Counted from the stretch's first letter, positions 35,052-44,321 are shown. The stretch: DNA of 64,000 nucleotides from Streptomyces sp. TSRI0281 (GCF_001905125.1 NZ_LWLE01000001.1:586880-650879); one strand, 5' to 3'. Numbers and translations are program-made. The notes: generated by a model from the letters alone, not told the origin.

Positions 35052-35747
35052 TCAGACCAGCCGTCGCGCCGTCGCCCACCGGGTCAGCTCGTGCCGGTTG
35101 GAGAGCTGGAGCTTCCTCAGCACCGCCGAGACATGCGACTCGACCGTCTTCACCGAGATGAAGAGCTGCTTGGCGATCTCCTTGTACGCGTAGCCGCGGG
35201 CAATCAGCCGCAGGACCTCGCGCTCCCGCTGGGTCAGCCGGTCCAGGTCCTCGTCGACCGGCGGCGCGTCCGTCGAGGCGAAGGCGTCGAGCACGAAGCC
35301 GGCCAGTCGCGGGGAGAACACCGCGTCGCCGTCCTGGACCCGGAAGATCGAGTCGATCAGGTCGGTGCCGGTGATCGTCTTGGTGACGTAGCCCCGGGCA
35401 CCGCCGCGGATGACCCCGATGACGTCCTCCGCGGCGTCGGAGACCGACAGCGCGAGGAAGCGCACCGGATTCTCGGCGGTCCCCATCATCGAGGCGCACC
35501 GGCGCAGCACCTCGACTCCGCCGCCGCCCGGCAGATGGACGTCGAGAAGGACGACCTCGGGGCGGGTCGCCGTGATGACGGTGACCGCCTGGTCGACGTC
35601 GGCGGCCTCGCCGATGACCTCGACGCCGGTCTCCTCGGTGCGGCCGATCTCCGCCTGGACTCCTGTGCGGAACATCCGGTGGTCGTCGACGAGCACGACC
35701 CGTACCCGTCGCTCCGGGCCCCCGGTGGCTTCGGTGTTCTCGGTCAT
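35052..35747 (-). CDS. NarL/LuxR-type response regulator
   Basis: 231 residues. Receiver domain with acidic pocket (VLVDDHRMFRTGV), phospho-acceptor Asp in VVLLDVHLPGGGG and the switch Thr/Lys (YVTKTITG). C-terminal LuxR HTH (LTQREREVLRLIARGYAYKE ... SVKTVESHVSAVLRKLQL). ATG 35747 follows AAAGGGCGAGCG and overlaps the kinase stop by 4 nt (ATGA), so it is the cognate partner of that PspC-kinase. The long frame extending through the kinase region is not coding. Confidence 0.95.
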   Translation of the reverse strand: MTENTEATGGPERRVRVVLVDDHRMFRTGVQAEIGRTEETGVEVIGEAADVDQAVTVITATRPEVVLLDVHLPGGGGVEVLRRCASMMGTAENPVRFLALSVSDAAEDVIGVIRGGARGYVTKTITGTDLIDSIFRVQDGDAVFSPRLAGFVLDAFASTDAPPVDEDLDRLTQREREVLRLIARGYAYKEIAKQLFISVKTVESHVSAVLRKLQLSNRHELTRWATARRLV

Positions 35748-37030
35748 TCGCTCGCCCTTTCCATCTCCAGCTCGACTTCCGTGCCCCCACCGGGCACCGA
35801 ACGCAGCCGGGCCGTACCGCCGTTGCGCTGCATCCGGCCGATGATTGATTCTCGTACGCCCATTCTGTCGCCCGGTACGGAGTCCAGGTCGAATCCCGGA
35901 CCCCGGTCCCGTACGGAGACGAAGACCGTGCGGCCCTCGACCTCCGCGTAGACCTGGACGGCGCCCCCCTCGCCACCGTACTTGGCGGCGTTGACCATCG
36001 CCTCGCGTGCGGCCTGCATCTGGGCGGCGAGCCGGTCGTCGAGGGGGCAGTCGCCGACGACGACGACCTCCAGCGGTACGCCGTGCTTGTCCTCGACCTC
36101 GGCGGCGGCCCGCTTGACCGCTTCGGCGAGGCTCGACGGCTCGTCGTCCTCGTCCTTGCCGGTGCCCTCGGGGTTGTACAGCCAGTTGCGCAGCTCGCGT
36201 TCCTGGGCGCGGGCCAGCCTGCGGACCTCGTTGCCGTCGTCCGCGTTGCGCTGGATCAGGGTGAGGGTGTGCAGGACGGAGTCGTGGACGTGCGCGGCGA
36301 CCTCGGCGCGCTCCTGGGCCCGGATGCGCATCAGCCGTTCCTCGGAGAGGTCCTGCGTCATCCGGACCAGGTAGGGGCCCGCGAGGAGGGCGATTCCGGT
36401 CAGTACGGCGATGGCGGCGGTCAGGACGTTGCCGAGCTGGGCGGCCGAGCCGCGGACCACGATGAAGACGGCAAGGCCGAGGCCGACGAGGGCGACACCG
36501 GCGAGGCCGCGGGCCAGTTGCAGCACGCGGCGGCTGCGGCCGACCTCCATCCAGCGGGCGCGCCGGGCGTTGTCGGCCTGCCGCCACACCAGGACGGAGC
36601 CCGCGCCGATCAGCAGCGTGGGCCAGATGTAGCGGTCGGCCTTGCTGCCCATGTCGACGTTGCCGACGAAGATCAGGGCACCGAAGAGCAGGGCGACCAG
36701 GGCGAACACCTGGCCCTTGTCGGGCTTGCGGAGTCTGCGCCGGCCGTCCGGCGCCGTCTCGAAGACCGAGCGCGGTGCGTCGACTCCGCCGACACCGAGC
36801 GGGACGACGATCCAGAACACGGCGTACAGCAGGGCGCCGAGGCCGTCCGCGAAGAACAGTCCGAGGAAGACGAACCGCACCCAGGCGACGGGCAGCCCGA
36901 GATGCCCGGCGAGCCCGCGCGCCACACCGCCGAGCAGCCTTCCGTCGGCGCTGCGGTAGAGCTTGCGCGGCGGCGGCTCCTCCGGGTCGGAGGCGAGGGA
37001 GCTGGCGGCTCGGGTGGTGGCGGCTGGCAT
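35744..37030 (-). CDS. PspC-domain histidine kinase (LiaS/DesK-like)
   Basis: 428 residues. N-terminal PspC domain (RKLYRSADGRLLGGVARGLA), with further membrane helices to about 240. HisKA_3-type dimerisation helix with phospho-His in EVAAHVHDSVLHTLTL, then the HATPase (N box REAMVNAAKYGG; RDRGPGFDLDSVP; MGVRESIIGRM; GGGTEVELEM). It probably senses envelope stress through the membrane-embedded PspC part. Start taken at ATG 37030; ATG 37066 is an alternative with similar support. Translationally coupled to the response regulator. Confidence 0.92.
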   Translation of the reverse strand: MPAATTRAASSLASDPEEPPPRKLYRSADGRLLGGVARGLAGHLGLPVAWVRFVFLGLFFADGLGALLYAVFWIVVPLGVGGVDAPRSVFETAPDGRRRLRKPDKGQVFALVALLFGALIFVGNVDMGSKADRYIWPTLLIGAGSVLVWRQADNARRARWMEVGRSRRVLQLARGLAGVALVGLGLAVFIVVRGSAAQLGNVLTAAIAVLTGIALLAGPYLVRMTQDLSEERLMRIRAQERAEVAAHVHDSVLHTLTLIQRNADDGNEVRRLARAQERELRNWLYNPEGTGKDEDDEPSSLAEAVKRAAAEVEDKHGVPLEVVVVGDCPLDDRLAAQMQAAREAMVNAAKYGGEGGAVQVYAEVEGRTVFVSVRDRGPGFDLDSVPGDRMGVRESIIGRMQRNGGTARLRSVPGGGTEVELEMERASE

Positions 37031-37235
37031 GGGTCGATCGTCACACGTACGCACCGCGCGGGGCATCAGGGTCGCCCCCCAATCGACCCTGAGGCCGCCC
37101 TTCCGCCCCGGACACCACCCGGCCGTCCCCGGGCGCCTGCGGACCCGCCCCTCAGGGGCCGCGCGGGCCAAAATCAGGGATCGGCCAGGGTCGGCGCGGG
37201 TGCCGCCGGGGCATCCGGGCCGTCACCATGGAGCC

Positions 37236-38582
37236 ATGACCGCTCCTCAGGACGCCGCCCCCGGCGTCGCACCCCCAGGCGAACCGAAACCGCAGCTGCG
37301 CCGCAGCCCGCGGCAGAAAGTGGTGGCCGGGGTGTGCGGCGGCCTCGGGCGGTACTGCGACGTGGACCCGGTGATCTTCCGGATCGTGCTCGGTGTGCTC
37401 GCGGTGACCGGCGGTATCGGCCTGATCTTCTACGGCTTCGCCTGGCTGCTGCTTCCCGTGGAGGGCGAGGAGGAGAACGAGGCGCGCAGACTTCTGTCGG
37501 GCCGGGTCGAGGGCGCGTCGCTGGTCGCGCTGCTGCTGGCGCTGATCGGCTGCGGGCTGTTCCTGTCGATGCTGGGCAACGGCGGAGTGCTGGCGTTCGC
37601 CTCGATGCTGTCGCTGGCCGTCGTCGGCTTCTCGGTGTGGACGCAGCACCGCAGGACCGCGGCGCCGGAGGACCCGCTGGACGCGGCGGGTGCCCAGAGT
37701 CCGGCCGCCGGTGCCCCGCACGCCGGTGGCCTCGGTACGGCGCCGCCCGAGGTGAAGGCGCCGCCGACGCCGGGCAGCCCGTCCTGGTGGCGGGACCCGA
37801 TCGTCAAGGACGGCACCTCGGGGCCGGTGGGGGCCGGCTATCTGTGGGGTCCTGCGGACACGGCCCTCGACTCGCGGGCCGCGCGACCGCGCCGGGCGAC
37901 GGCGGATGCGCCGTTCCGGCCGCCGGGGCAGGCTCCCGGTAACCGCGGCCCGCGCTCGATCGGCGGTCTCGTCCTCCTCCTGGCCCTGATCGCCGGGGGC
38001 CTGGGTACGGGGCTGAGCTGGGATTCGCAGCCACTGGGGACGGCCCTGGAGATCGGGCTCGCCGCCGCGCTCGCGGTGTTCGGTCTCGGCCTGGTGGTCG
38101 CTTCGTTCCTCGGCCGGACCGGTTTCGGCACGATCCTGATGGCGATGATCACCGCCGGGCTGCTGGCGGGCGCCTCGGCGGTGCCGAAGGACATCGGCAC
38201 GGACTGGATCCGCAAGGAGTGGACCCCCGCCTCCGTCGCCGCGGTCCAGCCGCGCTACGAGCTGGGCACGGGTGACGCCCGGCTCGATCTGTCCGGGGTC
38301 ACGGTCGCCCGGGGCGACACCCTGAGCACCCGGCTGGAGGTCGGGGCGGGCCGGGCCGCCGTCGTCGTACCCAAGGGCGTGACGGTGAAGGTGCACGCCG
38401 AGACGGGCCTCGGGGACATCCGGCTGATGTCGGCCCGGCCGCGCGAGGGCGTGCGCATCGAGTCGGACCTGAAGACCGAGCGCACCTTCGCCCCGCCCAA
38501 GGGCGCCGAGCCGGCCGGCACGGTCGAGCTGAAACTGGAGATGGGCATCGGACAGGTGGAGGTAACCCGTGCTGATTCATGA
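37236..38582 (+). CDS. PspC domain membrane protein with LiaF-like C-terminal domain
   Basis: 448 residues. PspC domain at the head (PRQKVVAGVCGGLGRYCDVD, IGLIFYGFAWLLLPVEGEEE), two TM pairs, a Pro/Ala linker, two or three more helices (GGLVLLLALIAGGLGTGL; LAAALAVFGLGLVVASFLG), then a beta-rich tail (LGTGDARLDLSGVTVARGDT; RLEVGAGRAAVVVPKGVTV; GLGDIRLM) like the LiaF/DUF4097 'toast-rack' fold. Divergent from the PspC-kinase and regulator; together they resemble a Lia/Psp-type envelope-stress module in which this protein would control the kinase. ATG 37236 lacks a strong Shine-Dalgarno. Confidence 0.88.
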   Translation: MTAPQDAAPGVAPPGEPKPQLRRSPRQKVVAGVCGGLGRYCDVDPVIFRIVLGVLAVTGGIGLIFYGFAWLLLPVEGEEENEARRLLSGRVEGASLVALLLALIGCGLFLSMLGNGGVLAFASMLSLAVVGFSVWTQHRRTAAPEDPLDAAGAQSPAAGAPHAGGLGTAPPEVKAPPTPGSPSWWRDPIVKDGTSGPVGAGYLWGPADTALDSRAARPRRATADAPFRPPGQAPGNRGPRSIGGLVLLLALIAGGLGTGLSWDSQPLGTALEIGLAAALAVFGLGLVVASFLGRTGFGTILMAMITAGLLAGASAVPKDIGTDWIRKEWTPASVAAVQPRYELGTGDARLDLSGVTVARGDTLSTRLEVGAGRAAVVVPKGVTVKVHAETGLGDIRLMSARPREGVRIESDLKTERTFAPPKGAEPAGTVELKLEMGIGQVEVTRADS

Positions 38583-38832
38583 GTTCCGGCCCGGCCGCGC
38601 GGTGGCGGGCCTGGCGATGCTCGGCCTGGCCGGCGGTTACGCGGCCGACGCGACGGGAGCCTGGAACGTCCCCTGGACCTTCTTCTTCCCGTTGTTCTTC
38701 GGTGGCCTGTGGCTGGCCGCCACCGTGACGTGGGTGGCCTACAGGTTCCGGCGGCGCAGGGACGCGCGGAAGCTGTCCGCGGAGAACACGGCGGCGCCCG
38801 CGAGCACCAATGGCAGCCAGGCCATGAGGTAG
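38569..38832 (+). CDS. small two-TM membrane protein downstream of the PspC gene
   Basis: 87 residues. Hydrophobic segments AGLAMLGLAGGYAADATG and WTFFFPLFFGGLWLAATVTW, then a basic tail (YRFRRRRDARK). GTG 38569 has a strong GGAGG 6 nt upstream inside the PspC gene, overlapping it by 14 nt, so it is probably co-translated. Its last 94 nt overlap the convergent DoxX gene. Similar to small proteins that follow PspC genes in other Streptomyces, as far as I recall. Function unknown. Confidence 0.75.
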   Translation: MLIHEFRPGRAVAGLAMLGLAGGYAADATGAWNVPWTFFFPLFFGGLWLAATVTWVAYRFRRRRDARKLSAENTAAPASTNGSQAMR

Positions 38833-39248
38833 ACCAGGTCGTTGCCGTAGTAGTACGGGGTGGTCTGCCAGCTCACGGTCAGCCAGAGGCTCAGCGAGAT
38901 CAGCGCGCCGCCGAGCGCGGCCAGCCGCGCCCAGAGCCCGACGAGGGTGCCGAGGCCGACGACCAGTTCACCGATCGCGATGGCGTAGCCGAAGCCCTCG
39001 GGGCTCTTCAGCGCCAGATCGACGAGGCCCGGAACGGCGGCGGAGTCGCGCACCGCGTTCATCGTCTCGCCGATGGATCCGGCGCCGCTCGCGGACATGA
39101 ACGCGCTGTCGGTCAGTTTGTCGAGCCCCGCGTAGATGAAGGTGACACCGAGGAAGACCCGCAGCGGCAGCAGGGCGTACTCCCGTGCCCGCTCGCGAAG
39201 GGTCCTCGGCTCGCTCAGACCGTACGTATTGCCGCCGTAGCCATGCAT
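38739..39248 (-). CDS. DoxX family membrane protein
   Basis: 169 residues. Four helices with the DoxX pattern: LLPLRVFLGVTFIYAGLDKL (with the Lys), GFGYAIAIGELVVGLGTLVG (with the Glu), LAALGGALISLSLWLTV and LVYLMAWLPLVLAGAAVFS. DoxX proteins occur in thiosulfate:quinone oxidoreductases and in redox or detoxification complexes; partners here are unknown. Start taken as ATG 39248; a GTG one codon upstream is better spaced from GGAGAG. Overlaps the convergent small membrane gene by 94 nt. Confidence 0.85.
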   Translation of the reverse strand: MHGYGGNTYGLSEPRTLRERAREYALLPLRVFLGVTFIYAGLDKLTDSAFMSASGAGSIGETMNAVRDSAAVPGLVDLALKSPEGFGYAIAIGELVVGLGTLVGLWARLAALGGALISLSLWLTVSWQTTPYYYGNDLVYLMAWLPLVLAGAAVFSADSFRASLRRRNL

Positions 39249-39399
39249 CACTGCCCCACTCTCCGATTGCCCGTCACCAGACCATACGTACGCCGGAAAC
39301 GCGATGCTCACCAGGGAGGCGGTTCAACCGGACGCACCCGAAAGTCGGAGCACCGGGCCGGAGGCACAGGTCCGGGCCGCCGGGCCGGAGTGTCAGCCC

Positions 39400-39506
39400 A
39401 AGACGTGATCCGTGAGGTCAGTGCGTGACGTGATCCGTGACGTGATCCGTGAGGTCAGTGCGAAACGTGATCCGAAACGTGATCCGTGACGTGATCTTTG
39501 AGGTCA
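39400..39506. repeat. 12/13-bp tandem array containing copies of a gene's stop region
   Basis: Alternating units of TGACGTGATCCG and TGAGGTCAGTGC types, some with AAACGTGATCCG, run from 39400 into the last codons of the adjacent minus-strand gene. On the minus strand the TGAGGTCAGT units contain CTGACCTCA, so the real stop codon (39504-39506) sits in one unit and two further copies of it lie downstream. Confidence 0.85.
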
Positions 39507-40772
39507 GTCCGTGACGTCGATCGGGAAGCGGTTGGTCTCCACCCCGGCGGCGGTGACGACCTGCACGTCCACCACCCCCGGCTCGACCTCCACCGGCACC
39601 GGCACGGTGAGCACCGTGTCGGTCGGATTGTCGAAGCCCCCGGCGACCGGGATCAGCGGGACATGGACATGGACGCGGCCGATCCTGACGACCATCCGGG
39701 CCAGCCGGTCCGGGCTGCCCGCACCGGGCGGTACGAAGCCCGCGCCGCGGATCTCGATGTCGTCCCCGGTACGGATCGGGGCGTCCAGATCCCCGGCCTC
39801 CCGGGTCCGGACGACGGACAGGACGACCGGACGGCCGCCTTCCGCGTACTTCCCGGCGAAGTAGGTCGCCGCGGACACCGCGACCAGGAGCGCCAGGCCC
39901 CACGGCAGGTCGGGAAGCTGCTCGGGGCGGCGTGCCAGGCGGACTCCGGAGAACAGTACGGCGACGGCGCTGACCAGCACGTACTGCACATCGGTGAAGC
40001 TGCCGCGCCCCGAGTCGTCGGTCAGCAGATCGGCGGCGCGCGGCCGGTCGGCCCGCAGCTTCTGCAGCCGCTGCCCCAGCACCCGTACGGTCACGACCTG
40101 GCGGACGACCACGGCCACGGCGCAGACCAGCGCGAGCACCGTGAGCACTCCGGCGGACCGCACCAGGTCCAGACCCTCGATCAGGGCGTCCCGGTCCCCG
40201 TGGTCGGAGGCGCCCGCCAGCTGGAGGGCGAGGACGAGCACGGAGAACACGGCGAGCAGCACCCAGGCGGCGGCGACCGTCCGTGACGTGGAGAGCCGGT
40301 TGTCCTCCCCGATGAGCGGGGCGAGCAGGCCGCCGCGGGCCCGGTGGAGGCGGGCGGCGCCGGTCAGCAGGGCCGCGGTGGCCAGTCCGGCGACCAGGCC
40401 CGCGGTGCGGGCGGTGGACCAGCCCGCACCGATCGCGGTGACGCTCTCGCCGACGACCAGCACGGCGATGCCTCCCCAGACGATGAGCAGGGTGCGCTGC
40501 CAGACCTGGTGGAGCCAGGCGTCCCCCGCGTCGCGGCTGCGTTCGGCGACGGCGCGGGCCGACTCGGTCAGCTCGTCGGAGACCCACTGCCGGGACGCGG
40601 AGGCGGACTGGGCGACGCCCGCGGGCAGGCCCTTGCCCGCCGCCAGTTCGTCGCGTTTGGCGAGGAAGGCGGCCACCGCGCGCCGGTGCCCTTCGCGTGC
40701 TCCGTGCGGGCAGTCGCCGCACGTACAGCCTCCGCCGTGCGTGCTGCTCGTCCTCGCCTCGTCCAACGCCAC
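39504..40772 (-). CDS. polytopic membrane protein of unknown family with Cys-rich head
   Basis: About 422 residues. The head has CTCGDCPHGAREGHRRAVAA (three Cys and a His close together, possibly metal-binding), then a helical cytoplasmic part (residues about 35-90), six hydrophobic segments (for example TLLIVWGGIAVLVVGESVTA, VAAAWVLLAVFSVLVLALQL, VQYVLVSAVAVLFSGV) and a C-terminal beta-rich domain of about 110 residues (DDIEIRGAGFVPPG ... VVDVQVVTAAGVETNRFPID), IPT/TIG-like in my judgement. Start GTG 40772 (VALDEARTS) is uncertain. I do not recognise a named family. Confidence 0.72.
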   Translation of the reverse strand: MALDEARTSSTHGGGCTCGDCPHGAREGHRRAVAAFLAKRDELAAGKGLPAGVAQSASASRQWVSDELTESARAVAERSRDAGDAWLHQVWQRTLLIVWGGIAVLVVGESVTAIGAGWSTARTAGLVAGLATAALLTGAARLHRARGGLLAPLIGEDNRLSTSRTVAAAWVLLAVFSVLVLALQLAGASDHGDRDALIEGLDLVRSAGVLTVLALVCAVAVVVRQVVTVRVLGQRLQKLRADRPRAADLLTDDSGRGSFTDVQYVLVSAVAVLFSGVRLARRPEQLPDLPWGLALLVAVSAATYFAGKYAEGGRPVVLSVVRTREAGDLDAPIRTGDDIEIRGAGFVPPGAGSPDRLARMVVRIGRVHVHVPLIPVAGGFDNPTDTVLTVPVPVEVEPGVVDVQVVTAAGVETNRFPIDVTD

Positions 40773-40885
40773 GGAGATTTCCGCCCTTTCCCGCCCCGGT
40801 ACAACCAACTCACCTGTGATTTCTGCGAATTGTGCCGTACGGGAGGGCAGCGGGCCGCATCGGGGCGGACCGGGGGCGTGTGTCG

Positions 40886-41677
40886 TCAGAATGTGCGACT
40901 GATCCGCTGCCACAGGGGCTGGTAGTTGATCCACGCCACCAGGTCGCTGCCGAGCTGCTCACGGGTGGTCACGGCGTCCCGGTGCTGGATCAGGACGGGC
41001 TTCCCGGCGGCCCGCGCCATCAGCTGCACCTGGCAGGAGCGCTCCATCGTGAGGAACCACCAGGCCGCCGCGTCCACCGAGTCCCCGACGGTCAGCAGCC
41101 CGTGGTTGCGCAGGATGATCGCCTTGCGGGGGCCGAGCGCGGCGGCGATGCGGCGCCCCTCGTCCTCGTCCACGACGACCCCGGTGTAGGCGTCATAGAG
41201 GGCATGATCCTCGTAGAAGGCGCAGGATTCCTGGGTGATCGGTTCGATCAGCTCGCCGAGCGCGGACAGGGCCCGCCCGTGCAGGGAGTGCGTGTGCGCC
41301 ACGGCCACGGCGTCCGGGCGGGCCCGGTGCACCTGGGCGTGTACGGCGAACGCCGCCTGGTTGACGTGGAACCGCCCCTGGACCACCTGTCCTTCGCCGT
41401 TGACCAGGATCAGGTCCTGCGGCGCGATGTCCTCGAAGGGCGCCCCGAACGGATTGACCCAGAAGCAGTCGGCGAGCTCCGGGTCCCGCACGGTGATGTG
41501 CCCGGAGACGCCCTCCTCGTACCCGTACTGCCCGAAGAGCCGCAACGCCCCCGCCAGCCGCTCCCGGCGGTGGGCGCGTTCCTCGCCGGGCGTCGCGTGC
41601 ACGGGCGGCATCGCGAACCGCAGTTGCTCGACGGGTATCGGCGCGGGGGCGGGCGGCACGGCGGTGGGCTCGGACAT
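40886..41677 (-). CDS. class II aldolase/adducin family protein
   Basis: 263 residues. Zinc-dependent class II aldolase fold: RLFGQYGYEEGVSGHITVRD, PFGAPFEDIAPQDLILV, the HTHSLHGRALSALG metal-ligand pair and a third His in ILRNHGLLTVG. Family members are fuculose- or ribulose-phosphate aldolases and decarboxylases; the longer C-terminus (WWFLTMERSCQVQLMARAAG) fits the 'aldolase/adducin' group lacking a set substrate. ATG 41677 follows GAGGAGCCGCC. Confidence 0.9.
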   Translation of the reverse strand: MSEPTAVPPAPAPIPVEQLRFAMPPVHATPGEERAHRRERLAGALRLFGQYGYEEGVSGHITVRDPELADCFWVNPFGAPFEDIAPQDLILVNGEGQVVQGRFHVNQAAFAVHAQVHRARPDAVAVAHTHSLHGRALSALGELIEPITQESCAFYEDHALYDAYTGVVVDEDEGRRIAAALGPRKAIILRNHGLLTVGDSVDAAAWWFLTMERSCQVQLMARAAGKPVLIQHRDAVTTREQLGSDLVAWINYQPLWQRISRTF

Positions 41678-41762
41678 GGCGGCTCCTCGGACTCCCGGGC
41701 GGCGTACGGGATCGGAAGTTACCGCCGGTTGCCCCAGGTGGCCAGTGCCATCGCGGACGTAA

Positions 41763-42518
41763 TCAGGCGCTGAGTACGAGGTAGGCGAGGCTGAACAGGG
41801 AGCGGTAGCCGCCGTAGTAGCCGGTGCGGCGGGCGTCGACCTCGGCGATCACTTCGTCGTGCAGCGGGTGGCCGGGGTTCTCCAGCGCCCAGCGCTGGCC
41901 GCGCCCGATCGGCCCGTTGGACTCGAAGACATCCCATTCGCGCTCGTCGGCGACGCTGACGTGGAGGGCGCGCAGTCCGACGGACTCCGCCAGCCGGATC
42001 AGTTCGAGCAGCGAGCCGAAGTCGCCCGGCTCGGCCCCGATCCCGTCGAGCGCCGCCGGGGTCGGCTCCCGCAGCCAGATCCCGTCACCGAACAGCACCC
42101 GCCCGCCGGGCTTCACCGCGGCCCGCAGGGCCCGCAGCGCCTCCGCCGTCGAGCCGGGCCACGCGTGGGAGGAACCGATGGAGACGGCCAGGTCGTAGCC
42201 GTCACCGGTCCACTCGGCCGCGGGCACCTCGTGGAACCGCACCCGTTCCGCGAGCCCCCGCCCGGCGGCCAGCTCGCGACCGCGCGCCACGGCGTCCGGG
42301 TCGGTCTCGACCCCGTCCCCGGTGGATCCGGGCGCCGACTCGACCAGGCGCATCAGCAACTCGCCCCAGCCGGAGCCGAAGTCGGCGATCCGTGCCTCGG
42401 GCGCCGTCCCGCAGGCGGCGATCAGCAGGGCCGCGTGTTCCTCGGAGAGCGGGGTGTTCCAGGTCAGACGGTGGTTGTGCGGTGCGGAGATGAGCGGGCG
42501 GATCTCTTCGGCGGACAT
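41763..42518 (-). CDS. class I SAM-dependent methyltransferase
   Basis: 251 residues. Motif I is ARIADFGSGWGELLMRLVE, the acidic post-I GDGVETDPDAVARGREL, and motif II-like YDLAVSIGSSHAWPGSTAEA with KPGGRVLFGDGIW. Small-molecule type, substrate unknown. ATG 42518 was chosen at MSAEEIRPL; the frame stays open upstream through a repetitive, non-conserved stretch. It follows the aldolase gene start by 85 nt on the same strand (upstream in transcription). Confidence 0.88.
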   Translation of the reverse strand: MSAEEIRPLISAPHNHRLTWNTPLSEEHAALLIAACGTAPEARIADFGSGWGELLMRLVESAPGSTGDGVETDPDAVARGRELAAGRGLAERVRFHEVPAAEWTGDGYDLAVSIGSSHAWPGSTAEALRALRAAVKPGGRVLFGDGIWLREPTPAALDGIGAEPGDFGSLLELIRLAESVGLRALHVSVADEREWDVFESNGPIGRGQRWALENPGHPLHDEVIAEVDARRTGYYGGYRSLFSLAYLVLSA

Positions 42519-42589
42519 GGTCGCGGAGCTTCGCACGGACGGGCGGGACCCGCCACCGAATAACGGCCGTCGGCCGCGGAACGCCGAAG

Positions 42590-42670
42590 CCGCCGGCCGC
42601 GGTACGACAAAGCCACCGGCGGGCACGCCGAAGCCGCCCGCCCCGGGTACGCCGATGCCGCCGCCCGGAA
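42590..42670. repeat. diverged repeats of a CCGAAGCCGCC-like word
   Basis: GCCGAAGCCGCC, AAAGCCACCGGC, GCCGAAGCCGCC and GCCGATGCCGCC units at roughly 12-24 bp spacing between guaA and the methyltransferase gene. Non-coding as far as I can see. Confidence 0.55.
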
Positions 42671-42725
42671 CGCGTGGGCGGCGGCATGGGCAGGGTCCCG
42701 ACGGCGGGGAGCACCCGCTACGGGG

Positions 42726-44321
42726 TCACTCCCACTCGATGGTGCCCGGCGGCTTGCTCGTGACGTCGAGGACGACACGGTTGACGTCGGCGACCTCGTT
42801 GGTGATGCGGGTGGAGATCTTCGCCAGCGTCTCGTACGGCAGGCGCGACCAGTCGGCCGTCATGGCGTCCTCGGAGGAGACCGGGCGCAGCACGATCGGG
42901 TGGCCGTAGGTACGGCCGTCGCCCTGGACGCCGACCGAGCGGACGTCGGCCAGGAGGACCACCGGGCACTGCCAGATGTCGCGGTCCAGGCCGGCCGCGG
43001 TCAGCTCCTCGCGGGCGATGGCGTCGGCCTCGCGCAGCAGGTCGAGCCGTTCCTTGGTGACCTCGCCGACGATACGGATGCCGAGTCCCGGGCCGGGGAA
43101 CGGCTGGCGCTGGACGATCTCCTCGGGCAGGCCGAGTTCCTGGCCGACCATCCGGACCTCGTCCTTGAACAGCTGGCGCAGCGGCTCGACGAGCTGGAAC
43201 TCGATGTCGTCGGGCAGACCGCCCACGTTGTGGTGGGACTTGATGTTGGCGGTTCCGGTGCCGCCGCCGGACTCGACCACGTCCGGGTAGAGCGTGCCCT
43301 GGACCAGGAAGGCGACGTCCTCGCCCTCCGCGCCCGCCTCGGCGACGAGCTCGGCCTGGGCCTGCTCGAAGACACGGATGAACTCGCGGCCGATGATCTT
43401 CCGCTTCTGCTCGGGGTCGGAGACCCCGGCGAGTGCGTCGAGGAAGCGCTTCTCGGCGTCGACGACCTTGAGCTTGACGCCCGTGGCGGCCACGAAGTCC
43501 TTCTCGACCTGCTCGGTCTCGCCCTTGCGCATCAGCCCGTGATCGACGTACACGCAGGTCAGCTGGGAGCCGATGGCCTTCTGCACGAGGGCCGCGGCGA
43601 CCGCGGAGTCCACGCCGCCGGAGAGACCGCAGATGGCGCGCTTGGTGCCGACCTGCTCGCGGATCAGTGCGATCTGCTCCTCGACGACATTGGTCGTCGT
43701 CCAGTTCGGCTCGATGCCCGCGCCGCGGTAGAGGAAGTGCTCCAGGACCTGCTGGCCGTGGGTGGAGTGCAGGACCTCCGGGTGGTACTGGACGCCGTAG
43801 AGCTTCTTCTCGTCGTTCTCGAAGGCGGCGACCGGTACGACGCCGGTGGACGCGGTGACGGTGAAGCCCTCGGGGGCGGCGGAGCAGGCGTCCCCGTGCG
43901 ACATCCACACCGGCTGCTCGGCGGGGGTGCCCTCGAAGAGCGTGGACCCGGTCTTGGAGACGGTGAGCGCGGTACGGCCGTACTCACGGGCGCCGTTGTC
44001 GTCGACGGTGCCGCCGAGCGTGGTGGCCATCAGCTGGAAGCCGTAGCACATGCCGAACACCGGGACCCCGGCCTCGAACAGCGCACGGTCGAGGGTGGGC
44101 GCGCCCGGCGCGTACACCGAGGACGGGCCGCCGGACAGGATGATCGCGCGCGGGTTCTTGGCCAGCATCTCGGCCACCGGCATCGTGGACGGCACGATCT
44201 CGCTGTAGACCCGGGCCTCACGGACGCGGCGGGCGATGAGCTGGGCGTACTGCGCGCCGAAGTCGACAACGAGGACCACGTCGGCCGTGGTGTCGGGGGC
44301 GGCGGGGGGTGCTGCTGGCAC
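42726..44321 (-). CDS. guaA: GMP synthase (glutamine-hydrolysing)
   Basis: 531 residues, normal length. Converts XMP to GMP. The class I glutamine amidotransferase domain has Cys in [12 protein letters not shown] and the His/Glu pair in YGVQYHPEV. The ATP pyrophosphatase domain has the PP-loop [15 protein letters not shown], and the C-terminal dimerisation domain ends PPGTIEWE. Start is GTG 44321 ([10 protein letters not shown]) with GGAAGG 8 nt upstream; the frame continues upstream through unrelated sequence. A -10 like TAGAAT lies at 44362-44367 on this strand. Confidence 0.97.
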   Translation of the reverse strand: MPAAPPAAPDTTADVVLVVDFGAQYAQLIARRVREARVYSEIVPSTMPVAEMLAKNPRAIILSGGPSSVYAPGAPTLDRALFEAGVPVFGMCYGFQLMATTLGGTVDDNGAREYGRTALTVSKTGSTLFEGTPAEQPVWMSHGDACSAAPEGFTVTASTGVVPVAAFENDEKKLYGVQYHPEVLHSTHGQQVLEHFLYRGAGIEPNWTTTNVVEEQIALIREQVGTKRAICGLSGGVDSAVAAALVQKAIGSQLTCVYVDHGLMRKGETEQVEKDFVAATGVKLKVVDAEKRFLDALAGVSDPEQKRKIIGREFIRVFEQAQAELVAEAGAEGEDVAFLVQGTLYPDVVESGGGTGTANIKSHHNVGGLPDDIEFQLVEPLRQLFKDEVRMVGQELGLPEEIVQRQPFPGPGLGIRIVGEVTKERLDLLREADAIAREELTAAGLDRDIWQCPVVLLADVRSVGVQGDGRTYGHPIVLRPVSSEDAMTADWSRLPYETLAKISTRITNEVADVNRVVLDVTSKPPGTIEWE

